NCBI GenBank assembly: GCA_015060485.1
Contig: SUYI01000008.1
Coordinates: 1-64,000, forward strand
Length of the DNA: 64,000 nt
Direction: 5' to 3'
From: Prevotella sp.
GTDB lineage: Bacteria > Bacteroidota > Bacteroidia > Bacteroidales > Bacteroidaceae
Below the pieces are notes generated by a model. It did no database searches. It was not told the DNA's origin and saw nothing but the letters and a program-made list of their open reading frames with translations. Below are positions 1 to 7,939 of this stretch, piece after piece. The position numbers were made by a program, and so were the translations under genes. How positions within the stretch are numbered: position 1 is the stretch's first letter; each line of letters starts with the position of its first letter.

Positions 1-68
1 TTGTCGGATTCGAACCAACGACCCCGAGATTACAAATCACGTGCTCTGGCCAACTGAGCTAAAGAGGC
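1..68 (-). tRNA. tRNA-Thr (anticodon TGT), 3' end cut by window edge
   Basis: Read on the minus strand, the sequence gives acceptor GCCTCTT, TA, D-stem GCTC/GAGC, anticodon loop TTTGTAA (anticodon TGT, threonine), a five-base variable loop and T-arm GTTGG-TTCGAAT-CCGAC. Only the first two bases of the 3' acceptor strand lie inside the window. The anticodon stem CGTGA/TCTCG has one T-T mismatch. It starts only four bases after the 3' end of the SRP RNA, so the two are probably one transcript, and RNase P processing of the tRNA would also release the SRP RNA 3' end. Confidence 0.93.
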
Positions 69-72
69 GGGT

Positions 73-166
73 GGGCAGCTATCTGTATCGCGCCGCTACA
101 ACCAAGTACCCTTGCTATGTTCCCATCCTGGGGGATTCCGAGGGAGCTGGCCGTACAGGACTGCCC
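73..166 (-). ncRNA. ffs: Signal recognition particle RNA, small bacterial type
   Basis: The minus strand holds the conserved SRP domain IV. A short stem ATG/CAT is capped by a GGAA tetraloop, with the asymmetric internal loop CAGG opposite AGCA, closed by CCC/GGG (about 109-133). The ends pair: GGGCAG at 166-161 with CTGCCC at 78-73, and CTGTA with TACAG just inside. The length of about 94 nt fits the small 4.5S type. It would scaffold Ffh for co-translational membrane targeting. The ends are set from the pairing and may be off by a few bases. Confidence 0.85.
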
Positions 167-274
167 GTGTTTTCGTAAAAATCGGCTGACAAAATCAGTG
201 CAAGCCGAATGCAGAGAACTCGTTCTATGCTGAGGCGAAGCCTGATTTCGCAGAGGATTCGTCAAAATCGGCTG

Positions 275-306
275 CAAAGGTAATACTTTTTTTGAGAACT
301 CGCAAA
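275..306 (-). promoter_or_regulatory. Bacteroidota promoter for ffs-tRNA-Thr
   Basis: On the minus strand a -33 TTTG (306-303) is followed after 20 bases by the -7 box TACCTTTG (282-275). This is the standard Bacteroidota sigma factor spacing. The predicted start lies about 100 nt before the SRP RNA 5' end, so the primary transcript should carry a leader that is removed. Confidence 0.7.
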
Positions 307-322
307 TGTTTCAGCAAAAAAT

Positions 323-353
323 TTTGCTTTTCGCTCTTTTCTTCGTACCTTTG
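323..353 (+). promoter_or_regulatory. Bacteroidota promoter for the 455-5341 operon
   Basis: TTTG at 323-326, a 19-base spacer and TACCTTTG at 346-353. It lies back to back with the minus-strand promoter at 275-306, so the two start regions diverge from a stretch under 100 bp. Confidence 0.7.
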
Positions 354-454
354 CAGCCGACTTCGTCGTTTGCGAGTTCGCTCACGCTCGGCATAACTCA
401 AGCAAGCTTGGCTCTGCACTCGCTAAATCGCGACCTTGTCAGCAGACTTCTATT

Positions 455-985
455 ATGACACCAGAGGAATATAAACAACTGAAGGCTTTTGCACGACAGG
501 ACGGAGCACTGCTCTCCTTGCTGTGGATTGGTGCTTTGATTTGCTACGTACAAGGCATGACCAATCCCATGTTGGGATTACTGTCATTGATACTCATCGT
601 AGCCTCGCCGTTCTTTGCAGCCAGTCGACTGCGCCATTTCCGCGACTATGCCCGTGAAGGAGTCATCAGTTTCAAACGCGGCTATGCCTATCTGGTGCTC
701 GAATTCTTCTATGCAGGACTGTTGCTGGCAGCAGCAATGTACGTCTATTTCGCGTTCATCGACAAGGGCTATCTCTATATGAAGCTGACCGAGATGATGA
801 GTACGGAACAAGGCCGTCTGGCCATTCAGACTGCAGGAATGAAAGAACAGATGGACGAGGGACTGAAGGAACTGCAAAACATGCGTCCGATAGACTATGC
901 CCTGAACATGCTGACGTTTAACATCATGACTGGGTTCTTCCTGGGCCTGCCCATTGCGGCAGTCATACAAAGGGTAAAAAAGTAA
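455..985 (+). CDS. DUF4199-like membrane protein
   Basis: A 176-residue protein beginning MTPEEYKQLKAFARQDGA. Hydrophobic segments lie at about residues 18-34, 39-56, 80-102 and 150-170, so it is an inner-membrane protein with four helices. Between helices 3 and 4 there is a polar stretch of roughly 45 residues. The layout and length match the DUF4199 family of Bacteroidetes, whose function is not established. It stands directly before a GT2 gene, an order I associate with this family, so a helper role in lipid-linked sugar transfer is possible (inference). First gene of the operon driven from 346-353. Confidence 0.8.
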   Translation: MTPEEYKQLKAFARQDGALLSLLWIGALICYVQGMTNPMLGLLSLILIVASPFFAASRLRHFRDYAREGVISFKRGYAYLVLEFFYAGLLLAAAMYVYFAFIDKGYLYMKLTEMMSTEQGRLAIQTAGMKEQMDEGLKELQNMRPIDYALNMLTFNIMTGFFLGLPIAAVIQRVKK

Positions 986-1008
986 AAAGGTAAAAAAGTA
1001 AAAAACAT
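975..1008 (+). repeat. 8-bp period repeat (GTAAAAAA/GTAAAAAG)
   Basis: Four to five copies of an octamer varying between GTAAAAAA and GTAAAAAG. It covers the last codons of the preceding gene and most of the 29-base gap before the next one. The same motif recurs at 11611-11657. Confidence 0.8.
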
Positions 1009-1014
1009 ATATAT

Positions 1015-1983
1015 ATGATGGACATATCAGTAGTAATACCTTTATATAATGAGGACGAATCGCTGCCCGAACTCTATGATTGGATAGAGCGCGTGATGGC
1101 AGCGAACAATTTCTCGTTTGAAGTCATCTTCGTTAACGACGGTTCTACCGACCATTCGTGGGACGTCATTACCGAGCTGGCAGCTCGTTCAGAGCATGTA
1201 AAGGGCATCAAGTTCCGCCGCAACTATGGCAAGAGCCCTGCATTGTATTGCGGTTTCAAAGAAGCCCAGGGCGATGTCGTCATCACGATGGACGCCGACC
1301 TTCAGGATTCGCCGGACGAGATTCCCGAGTTGTACAAGATGATTATGGACGAGAAGTACGACTTGGTGAGCGGCTACAAGCAGAAGCGTCACGATCCGCT
1401 GTCGAAGACCATCCCTACTAAACTCTTCAATGCCACCGCCCGTAAGGTGAGCGGCATCAAGAACCTGCACGACTTCAACTGCGGACTGAAGGCTTATCGC
1501 CGCGACGTGGTCAAGAACATCGAGGTCTTTGGCGAGATGCACCGTTTCATTCCCTATCTGGCTAAGAATGCCGGTTTCAACAAGATTGGCGAGAAGGTGG
1601 TACACCATCAGAAACGCCAATACGGCAAATCGAAATTCATGGGCTGGAACCGTTTCGTCAATGGCTATCTGGACCTGATGACGCTGTGGTTTCTAGGAAC
1701 CTTCGGCAAAAAACCCATGCACGTTTTCGGTTTCCTGGGCACCATCGTATTCATCATCGGTTTCCTGGCTGCCCTCTTCTTGGGCATCGAGAAAGCATGG
1801 GCCTTGTATCAGGGCATTCCCATGCGACTGGTAACAAATTCACCGTATTTCTACATTGCCTTGACCATGATGATGATTGGTACGCAGCTGTTTCTGGCCG
1901 GATTCCTGGGCGACCTCATCAGCCGTAACAGTGCAGGACGCAACGAATACCAAATAGAAGATAACATCAGATGCGGAAAATAG
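1015..1983 (+). CDS. GT2 family glycosyltransferase, polyprenol-phosphate type
   Basis: A 322-residue inner-membrane glycosyltransferase. The N-terminal GT-A fold starts MMDISVVIPLYNEDES, has FVNDGSTD near residue 43, and carries the metal-binding DxD as D93-A-D95 in MDADLQDSPDE. Two C-terminal transmembrane helices at about 235-260 and 278-302 give the layout of DPM1/ArnC/GtrB enzymes, which move a sugar from a nucleotide donor onto undecaprenyl phosphate. The sugar cannot be told from sequence. A second ATG directly follows the first, so the start could be three bases later. It overlaps the next gene by 13 bases. Confidence 0.9.
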   Translation: MMDISVVIPLYNEDESLPELYDWIERVMAANNFSFEVIFVNDGSTDHSWDVITELAARSEHVKGIKFRRNYGKSPALYCGFKEAQGDVVITMDADLQDSPDEIPELYKMIMDEKYDLVSGYKQKRHDPLSKTIPTKLFNATARKVSGIKNLHDFNCGLKAYRRDVVKNIEVFGEMHRFIPYLAKNAGFNKIGEKVVHHQKRQYGKSKFMGWNRFVNGYLDLMTLWFLGTFGKKPMHVFGFLGTIVFIIGFLAALFLGIEKAWALYQGIPMRLVTNSPYFYIALTMMMIGTQLFLAGFLGDLISRNSAGRNEYQIEDNIRCGK

Positions 1984-2465
1984 TAGTCATCCTGTTCGTA
2001 GTAGCCTTGGCAGCCTGTACGTCGATAGATTGTCCGGTTCAGAACCTGGTATATACCAAATATGCCCTCAAGAAGGCTGATGGTACTACCGATACCCTGA
2101 ACACGGACACGTTGTGGATTCTGACGAGACGCGCCGATGGTACAGACACGTTGCTGTTGAATGGTCTCTGCGGCACTACTGCTACGAATTTCAACCTGCA
2201 AATCAGCTACACACAACCGGAAGACGTTTTTTTGACGGTGTTGGCAGATACAGCGGGAAACTTCTATATAGACACCATCCGTATCAAGAAGGAGAACATC
2301 CCACACTTCGAGTCTGTCGACTGTCAGGCATCGTACTTCCACGAGGTTACTGCCGCCTCTGTTACACATCATGCTTTCGACTCTATCTCCATCCATCATT
2401 CAAGTGTAACCTATGACGTATCAAACGACCATTTCTACCTCTATGTCAAGAAGAATCGCCGTTAG
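1971..2465 (+). CDS. DUF6452-like lipoprotein
   Basis: A 164-residue protein with a lipoprotein signal peptide: MRKIVVILFVVALAAC puts the lipid Cys at position 16. The rest is about 145 residues of predicted beta structure containing repeated TDTL motifs (GTTDTLNTDTLWIL, DGTDTLLL). Size, start and position before the next gene match the DUF6452 family known from Bacteroidales; its function is unknown. It overlaps both the upstream GT2 gene (13 bases) and the downstream gene (23 bases), so translation is likely coupled. Confidence 0.75.
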   Translation: MRKIVVILFVVALAACTSIDCPVQNLVYTKYALKKADGTTDTLNTDTLWILTRRADGTDTLLLNGLCGTTATNFNLQISYTQPEDVFLTVLADTAGNFYIDTIRIKKENIPHFESVDCQASYFHEVTAASVTHHAFDSISIHHSSVTYDVSNDHFYLYVKKNRR

Positions 2466-3108
2466 CCTGCTCATGCTGGTCCTGGCGATGACGTCGCAGG
2501 CACAGATGAAGATGTTCCGTTTGGAAAAGGACTCCATACCCCTCTTCCGGGGATTCTCCGTGTCGTTCGACCTCGTAGGACCAGCCATGCTGATGCTAAG
2601 CGACCACGGCGAATATGAGGGTGCCCTGCGAATCAACCTGCACGACCAGTGGTTCCCCGTCTTCGAAGCAGGTATCGGCAAGGCCAAGCATGAAAACGAC
2701 GAGGTGACCGGCATTACCTATAAGACCACAGCACCCTATTTCCGCATTGGCATGGACTGGAACATCCTGAGGAACAAACACCAGGCTAACCGCATGTTTG
2801 CCGGATTCCGTTATGCCTTCACCAGCTATAAAGTGGACATCATCCGCGATGACCTGCCCGATCCTGTATGGCAGTCGAAAGCCGGTTTCGGAGTCAATGA
2901 CATGGGCTGTAACATGCATTGGGCCGAGATTGTTTTCGGCATTGATGCCAAAGTATTCGGTCCCTTACACCTTGGTTGGAATGTTCGTTACAAACGGCGC
3001 ATCGCGCATAATGACGGTGATCTGGGTACTACATGGTATGTTCCAGGCTTCGGCATTAACGACAGCGACAATCTGGCCGTCAATTTTAATGTGATTATTG
3101 ATATATGA
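2443..3108 (+). CDS. DUF6048-like outer-membrane barrel candidate
   Basis: 221 residues when started at ATG 2443 (MSRRIAVSLLML), which places a clean signal peptide ending near AMTSQA. A longer frame from 2413 would put ten polar residues in front of it and is less likely. The mature part has alternating aromatic strands such as FRGFSVSFDLVG, MFAGFRYAFTSYKV and LHLGWNVRYKRRI, as in small outer-membrane beta barrels. It pairs with the DUF6452-like lipoprotein upstream. Role unknown; a joint envelope function of the pair is inference. Confidence 0.75.
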   Translation: MSRRIAVSLLMLVLAMTSQAQMKMFRLEKDSIPLFRGFSVSFDLVGPAMLMLSDHGEYEGALRINLHDQWFPVFEAGIGKAKHENDEVTGITYKTTAPYFRIGMDWNILRNKHQANRMFAGFRYAFTSYKVDIIRDDLPDPVWQSKAGFGVNDMGCNMHWAEIVFGIDAKVFGPLHLGWNVRYKRRIAHNDGDLGTTWYVPGFGINDSDNLAVNFNVIIDI

Positions 3109-4151
3109 CAGATAACCGAAAGAAACGCCTCATGTGGCAGGTACCTTTCCTGGTATTGCTCATCGTAGGCACCATACTCATCATCCGCCAACAACAGAAC
3201 ATGCCCTATAAAACGTGTTCCGGCCCTATCTTTGGTACTATCTATAACATCACCTACCAGTATGACGAGGACCTGCAAAAGGAATTGGTAGAGAAGATGA
3301 ACGAGGTAGACAGGGCGTTATCAATGTTCAACGAGAACAGCGTTATATCGCACATCAACCAAGGCAAGCATGACATTCCCAAGACCACAGAGGGCGACAT
3401 GTTCCTTGAGGTCTTTAACCTGGCTATGCAGATTTCAGAAGAAACCCAAGGAGCCTTCGACATCACCATTGCGCCATTGGTCAATGCGTGGGGATTTGGC
3501 TTCAAGAGTGGTGACATGCCCTCAAAGCAGCAAGTGGACAGTATGCTTCAGTTTGTCGGTTATAAGAATATCTCGTATTTTACGGAACGTGGCGGACGAG
3601 GTATCGGCAAGCGTGATCCCCGCATCATGCTTGACTGTTCGGCTATTGCCAAAGGGTATGGCGTAGATGCCGTTGCACAGCTACTCGAAAAGAAAGGCGT
3701 CAACAACTATATGGTAGAGATTGGCGGCGAGATAGCCACACGTGGCATCAGCGAGAAACGCGTCCCATGGAAGATTGGCGTTACCAAGCCTACTGAAGAA
3801 GGAACTTTAGACGGCACAGAACTACAGACCATACTGAACGTCACGGATAAGTGTATGGCCACCAGCGGCAACTACCGCAACTTCTACTACAAAGGAGGCA
3901 AAAAATATGCCCACACCATTGACCCTAAGACGGGACATCCCGTTCAGCACAACATCTTGTCGGCGACGGTATTAGCAGACAACTGTGCACTGGCCGACGC
4001 TTATGCTACATCGTTCATGGTGATGGGGTTGGAAAAGACCCGCAAACTATTGGAAAAGCACCCTGAACTCATGGCTTATCTCATCTACGACGACAACGGA
4101 CAAAATCAAGTGTGGTATTCCCCTACCATGAAAGAAAAAATCCAAAAGTAG
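3105..4151 (+). CDS. apbE: FAD:protein FMN transferase
   Basis: A 348-residue ApbE-family enzyme that attaches FMN covalently to threonine of target flavoproteins such as NqrB/NqrC or RnfG/RnfD. A membrane anchor at about residues 9-26 is followed by the periplasmic catalytic domain. It contains the conserved blocks AKGYGVDAVA, NYMVEIGGEI, HTIDPKTGHPV and the metal-site motif ALADAYAT. The start ATG overlaps the stop of the preceding gene (ATGA). No target flavoprotein gene lies in this window. Confidence 0.93.
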   Translation: MTDNRKKRLMWQVPFLVLLIVGTILIIRQQQNMPYKTCSGPIFGTIYNITYQYDEDLQKELVEKMNEVDRALSMFNENSVISHINQGKHDIPKTTEGDMFLEVFNLAMQISEETQGAFDITIAPLVNAWGFGFKSGDMPSKQQVDSMLQFVGYKNISYFTERGGRGIGKRDPRIMLDCSAIAKGYGVDAVAQLLEKKGVNNYMVEIGGEIATRGISEKRVPWKIGVTKPTEEGTLDGTELQTILNVTDKCMATSGNYRNFYYKGGKKYAHTIDPKTGHPVQHNILSATVLADNCALADAYATSFMVMGLEKTRKLLEKHPELMAYLIYDDNGQNQVWYSPTMKEKIQK

Positions 4152-4153
4152 TC

Positions 4154-4816
4154 ATGGAGATTTACGACACGCTATTGCAATTCACGCTCTTTCAGGGTAT
4201 GAGCCATGCTGACCTGATGCAGGTGGCAGGACATACGAAATTCGGATTCCTGAAACTGTCTGAGGGCAAACGGCTTGTCAAGGAAGGAGAGCCCTGCACA
4301 CACCTCATTTTTCTGGCCAGCGGCACGCTGCGTACGGAGACTTTCAGCGACGACCATTCGTGTCGTGTCAGCGAAACGGTCAATGCCCCATACATCCTAC
4401 AACCTGAACGCATTTTCGGCATTAACCAGCGCTACACATCATCCTTCAAGGCCGAGACCCCCTGCAACCTCATCAGTATCGACAAGCAGGAGGTGCTGTT
4501 GTTGCTGGATACACAACTCGTCTTCCGGCTGAACATGCTCAGTCTGATGGCCGCAGAAATACAACGTCAGCAGCACCACGCCTGGCGTTCAGCGCCAAAG
4601 ACCCTGCACGAGCGTATTGTGCGTTTCTTCTTCTCACGATGTATCTATCCTGCCGGAGCCAAAACATTTTACATTCTGATGAACCAGATTGCCAGCGAGC
4701 TCAATGACAGCCGTCTGGACATTAGCCGCGCACTCAACACCATGCAGGCTAAAGGACTACTGACTCTCCACCGGGGACGTATTGAGATTCCCATGCTCGA
4801 ACGACTTCTCATGTAA
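4154..4816 (+). CDS. Crp/Fnr-family transcriptional regulator
   Basis: 220 residues from ATG 4154, two bases after the apbE stop. An upstream in-frame start at 4112 would lie inside apbE and is not needed. An N-terminal cyclic-nucleotide-binding-like barrel (about 10-125: LVKEGEPCTHLIFLASGTLR) is followed by a dimerisation helix and a C-terminal winged helix-turn-helix (about 155-215: MNQIASELNDSRLDISRALN). No Cys cluster for an iron-sulfur centre is seen. It resembles Bacteroidetes Crp-like regulators whose ligand is often unknown. Confidence 0.88.
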   Translation: MEIYDTLLQFTLFQGMSHADLMQVAGHTKFGFLKLSEGKRLVKEGEPCTHLIFLASGTLRTETFSDDHSCRVSETVNAPYILQPERIFGINQRYTSSFKAETPCNLISIDKQEVLLLLDTQLVFRLNMLSLMAAEIQRQQHHAWRSAPKTLHERIVRFFFSRCIYPAGAKTFYILMNQIASELNDSRLDISRALNTMQAKGLLTLHRGRIEIPMLERLLM

Positions 4817-4819
4817 CTT

Positions 4820-5341
4820 ATGAAAAAAATAGTCATCTTTCTCTCACTCGCTCTCTTGCTGGGTTGCCAGAATCAACCGAAGCTGAAGTCATTCAACAAT
4901 GTGATTACAGCTGACGACAGCCTCAACATCGAACTGTCGAAAGCAGATATTCTTACCTACCACAGCGATAAGCTGGGACTCGATATCACATATCCGTCCT
5001 ATTTGCGCCATCAGTTCCTGGAGGACGAACAGATGGAAGTATTTCTCAACGACGACCTGTCGCTCTCGTTTATGGAGCAACGGCTGTATAAGGGCGATGA
5101 CATCTTCCGCACCCCAGGCCAGCAACTCATGGGTATGGGAGCAGAACTCCTCGAAGCAGGCGATGACTATAGTCTACACACTGGTCAGGACGGTGATTTC
5201 GAATACTATGCCAAGGTCATTGACGACTCCACCCGCATTGTTACCATCATCCTGCGCTACCTGCCTGATCGGGCCGGAGCGGCCGAGGGCCTGAAGCAGT
5301 ACATTCACGACTATACCCTAACCCTTCGCAAAAAGCGTTAA
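4820..5341 (+). CDS. Predicted lipoprotein, function unknown
   Basis: 173 residues. MKKIVIFLSLALLLGC places the lipid Cys at residue 16, followed by QNQPKLKSFNN. The mature part includes SDKLGLDITYPSYLRHQFLED and ends in basic residues TLRKKR. I do not recognise the family. It follows the regulator gene by three bases and is the last gene of the operon, before the 5391 promoter. Confidence 0.75.
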   Translation: MKKIVIFLSLALLLGCQNQPKLKSFNNVITADDSLNIELSKADILTYHSDKLGLDITYPSYLRHQFLEDEQMEVFLNDDLSLSFMEQRLYKGDDIFRTPGQQLMGMGAELLEAGDDYSLHTGQDGDFEYYAKVIDDSTRIVTIILRYLPDRAGAAEGLKQYIHDYTLTLRKKR

Positions 5342-5390
5342 AGATTATTATAAGATAACCGGCTATGCGCTGTAATTTAATCAGAATCGT

Positions 5391-5398
5391 TAACTTTG
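5391..5398 (+). promoter_or_regulatory. Promoter -7 box of M3 peptidase gene
   Basis: TAACTTTG at 5391-5398, 23 bases before the ATG at 5422. No clear TTTG stands 19-20 bases upstream, so the -33 element is weak. Confidence 0.55.
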
Positions 5399-5421
5399 CA
5401 GGTTAATAGAGAAAGAATTGT

Positions 5422-7470
5422 ATGAGCAATAATAATCCGTTTTTTGAGCCGTATGGTACGCCACACGACACGGCGCCATTTGACCGCATCAAGTTGGAAC
5501 ACTTCGAAGAGGCCTTTCTGGAAGGCATCCGCCGAGATAACGAGCAGATAGAGAAAACCATCAGCAATCCAGAAAAGCCGACGTTCGACAACACCATTAT
5601 CAATACAGAAGAGGATGAGGGCTATTACGACCTGCTTTCCCGTGTCTCTACCGTATTCTTCAATCTGCTGTCAGCAGAGACCAATGACGAGATGGATGCC
5701 TTGGCCCAGAAGATGCAACCCATCCTGACACAACATTCGAACGACGTCAGGCTCAATCCCAAGTTATTTGAACGCATTCGCTACGTCCACCTGCATCACC
5801 GGAAACTGACACCGGAAGAAAAAATGCTCCTCGACAATTGCTACGAGGGTTTTGTGCGGAGTGGTGCATTGTTAGACGATGTCGGCAAAGAACGTCTTCG
5901 CCAACTGACGGAAGAAGCGTCCATGCTGTCGTTGCAGTTCTCACAGAATCTGCTGAAGGAACAAAAGGCCTTTACGCTCGACATCACGGATGAAGCACAA
6001 CTGGACGGCCTGCCAGCAACTGCTCGTGAGGCAGCAGCTCTGACCGCCAAAGAACAAGGCAAACAAGGTTGGGTATTTACGCTGGACTATCCCTCGTATT
6101 CACCTTTCATGACCTACTCTACCCAACGAGCGCTGAGAAAACAGCTCTATATGGCTCGCAACACCATCTGCACCCATCAAAACACAGAAAACAATCTCGA
6201 CATCTGCAAGCGGCTCATCAACCTGCGCCGCGAGATTGCCCAACTGTTGGGATATAAAACATACGCAGACTACGTGTTGAAACGCCGCATGGCATCGAAT
6301 AGCCGGAATGTATACAAACTGCTGGACAACCTCATCGATGCCTATAAACCCACAGCTATCAAGGAGCGTGATGAACTTCGAAAGCTGGCACATAAAGACG
6401 TGGACAAGATGAAACCGTGGGATTCTGGTTTCTACTCGCACAAGTTGCAGATGAAAAAGTACAATCTGGATGCAGAGATGCTTAGGCCCTATTTCGAACT
6501 GGGAAACGTCATCAAAGGTGTCTTCGGACTTGCCAACCGTCTGTATGGCATCACCTTCAAAGAGAATAAGGATATTCCTGTCTATCATCCCGACGTAAAA
6601 GCCTACGAGGTATTCGACAAGGACGGCTCGTATCTGGCCGTATTCTATGCTGACTTTCATCCTCGTAAAGGCAAGCAGGGCGGAGCATGGATGACGGAAT
6701 ACCAAGGGCAGTATATCGACAGGAAAGGCGAGAACGTCCGCCCTCATGTCTCAGTGGTGATGAACCTGACGAAACCTACCGAAGACAAACCGGCTCTGCT
6801 GACACTCAGCGAAGTGGAGACTTTCCTGCACGAGTTCGGCCATTCGCTGCACGGCATGTTTGCCAACACCCGCTTCGAGTCATTAAGCGGCACGAATGTA
6901 TGGTGGGACTTTGTGGAACTACCCTCGCAGTTTATGGAGAACTTCGCCATTGAGAAAGAGTTCCTGCGCACCTTTGCCTTCCACTATCAGACTGGCGAGC
7001 CTTTGCCCGACGAACTGATTCACCGTATTGTCAAGAGTCGCAACTTCATGGCAGCTACGGCTTGCCTCAGACAGGTCTCGTTCGGACTGCTCGACATGGC
7101 ATACTATACGAAGAAGGACGAGTTCCAGGACGATATCATTCCTTTTGAAAAAAAGGCTTGGAAGAAAGCCATTCTGGGCGAACAACTGCCCGACACCTGT
7201 ATGACCGTACAGTTCTCGCACATCATGGCAGGAGGCTATGCTGCCGGCTACTACTCCTACAAGTGGGCAGAAGTGCTTGACGCCGATGCATTCTCTGTAT
7301 TCAAGAAACACGGAATCTTCGATCAGAAGACAGCCCAGTCGTTCCGCGACAATATCCTCAGCAAAGGTGGAACCGAACACCCCATGGCACTCTACAAGCG
7401 CTTTCGTGGAGGTGAACCCACCATCGATGCCCTGCTGAAGAGAAATGGAATTAGAAAAGACAAGAAGTAA
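5422..7470 (+). CDS. M3 family zinc metallopeptidase (Dcp/OpdA type)
   Basis: 682 residues, normal for thimet-oligopeptidase-like enzymes. The zinc motif HEFGH is at residues 470-474 (FLHEFGHSLHGMFANT), followed by the downstream glutamate region SLSGTNVWWDFVELPSQFMEN. Late conserved segments include FSHIMAGGYAAGYYSYKWAEVLDADAF, typical of peptidyl-dipeptidase Dcp and oligopeptidase A. There is no signal peptide, so it probably degrades short peptides in the cytoplasm. Five bases separate it from the deaminase gene, suggesting cotranscription. Confidence 0.93.
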   Translation: MSNNNPFFEPYGTPHDTAPFDRIKLEHFEEAFLEGIRRDNEQIEKTISNPEKPTFDNTIINTEEDEGYYDLLSRVSTVFFNLLSAETNDEMDALAQKMQPILTQHSNDVRLNPKLFERIRYVHLHHRKLTPEEKMLLDNCYEGFVRSGALLDDVGKERLRQLTEEASMLSLQFSQNLLKEQKAFTLDITDEAQLDGLPATAREAAALTAKEQGKQGWVFTLDYPSYSPFMTYSTQRALRKQLYMARNTICTHQNTENNLDICKRLINLRREIAQLLGYKTYADYVLKRRMASNSRNVYKLLDNLIDAYKPTAIKERDELRKLAHKDVDKMKPWDSGFYSHKLQMKKYNLDAEMLRPYFELGNVIKGVFGLANRLYGITFKENKDIPVYHPDVKAYEVFDKDGSYLAVFYADFHPRKGKQGGAWMTEYQGQYIDRKGENVRPHVSVVMNLTKPTEDKPALLTLSEVETFLHEFGHSLHGMFANTRFESLSGTNVWWDFVELPSQFMENFAIEKEFLRTFAFHYQTGEPLPDELIHRIVKSRNFMAATACLRQVSFGLLDMAYYTKKDEFQDDIIPFEKKAWKKAILGEQLPDTCMTVQFSHIMAGGYAAGYYSYKWAEVLDADAFSVFKKHGIFDQKTAQSFRDNILSKGGTEHPMALYKRFRGGEPTIDALLKRNGIRKDKK

Positions 7471-7475
7471 GAGAT

Positions 7476-7898
7476 ATGACTAAAGAGAAGCAATTACGAT
7501 TCGACCAGCGATATTTAGAGATGGCTCGTATCTGGGCTCAGAACTCCTATTGTCAGCGCCGACAGGTCGGTGCGTTGGTAGTGAAGAACGGTATGATTAT
7601 CAGCGACGGCTATAATGGTACTCCCAGCGGTTTCGAGAATGTCTGCGAAGATGACAACAACGTAACCAAACCCTATGTGCTGCATGCCGAGGCAAATGCC
7701 ATTACCAAACTGGCCCGTTCGAACAACAATTCTGAAGGATCTACCATTTATATCACGGCATCACCTTGTATTGAGTGTGCCAAACTCATCATCCAGTCTG
7801 GCATCAAACGGGTTGTCTATGGCGAGAAATACCGCCTGACTGATGGCGTTGACTTGTTAGAGCGTGCGGGAATAGAAGTAGTATATCTCGGAGAATAA
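7476..7898 (+). CDS. dCMP deaminase family protein
   Basis: A 140-residue cytidine/deoxycytidylate deaminase fold. Zinc ligands and catalytic Glu are in HAEAN (about residue 71) and SPCIECAKLI (about 96). Substrate-side motifs VGALVVKNG and DGYNGTPSGFENVCED match ComEB/dCMP deaminase. The enzyme would deaminate dCMP to dUMP for thymidylate synthesis. The stop codon lies inside an octamer repeat that fills the gap to the next gene. Confidence 0.9.
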   Translation: MTKEKQLRFDQRYLEMARIWAQNSYCQRRQVGALVVKNGMIISDGYNGTPSGFENVCEDDNNVTKPYVLHAEANAITKLARSNNNSEGSTIYITASPCIECAKLIIQSGIKRVVYGEKYRLTDGVDLLERAGIEVVYLGE

Positions 7899-7933
7899 CG
7901 AAATGACATAATAACGTTATAACGTAATAACGA
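7894..7933 (+). repeat. 8-bp period repeat filling an operon gap
   Basis: Five units of the type AATAACGW (AATAACGA, AATGACAT, AATAACGT, TATAACGT, AATAACGA). They run from the deaminase stop codon to six bases before the protease start. Confidence 0.75.
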
Positions 7934-7939
7934 AACAGA

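Larger units (their letters stand above)
167..450. repeat. Divergent pair of related transcribed leaders
   Basis: Starting from each -7 box, both strands read TACCTTTGCAGCCGA. They then share further blocks in the same order: a GGCATA/AGCATA motif, CTCTGCA followed by an ACTCG/ATTCG motif, and TTGTCAGC at the far end. The two 100-nt leaders therefore look like diverged copies of one module in opposite orientation. No open reading frame in either looks real. Confidence 0.5.

Noticed and set aside
225..419. Possible small minus-strand protein between the divergent promoters
   Set aside because: It would span both promoters and leaders, and its charge pattern comes from the palindromic leader blocks.
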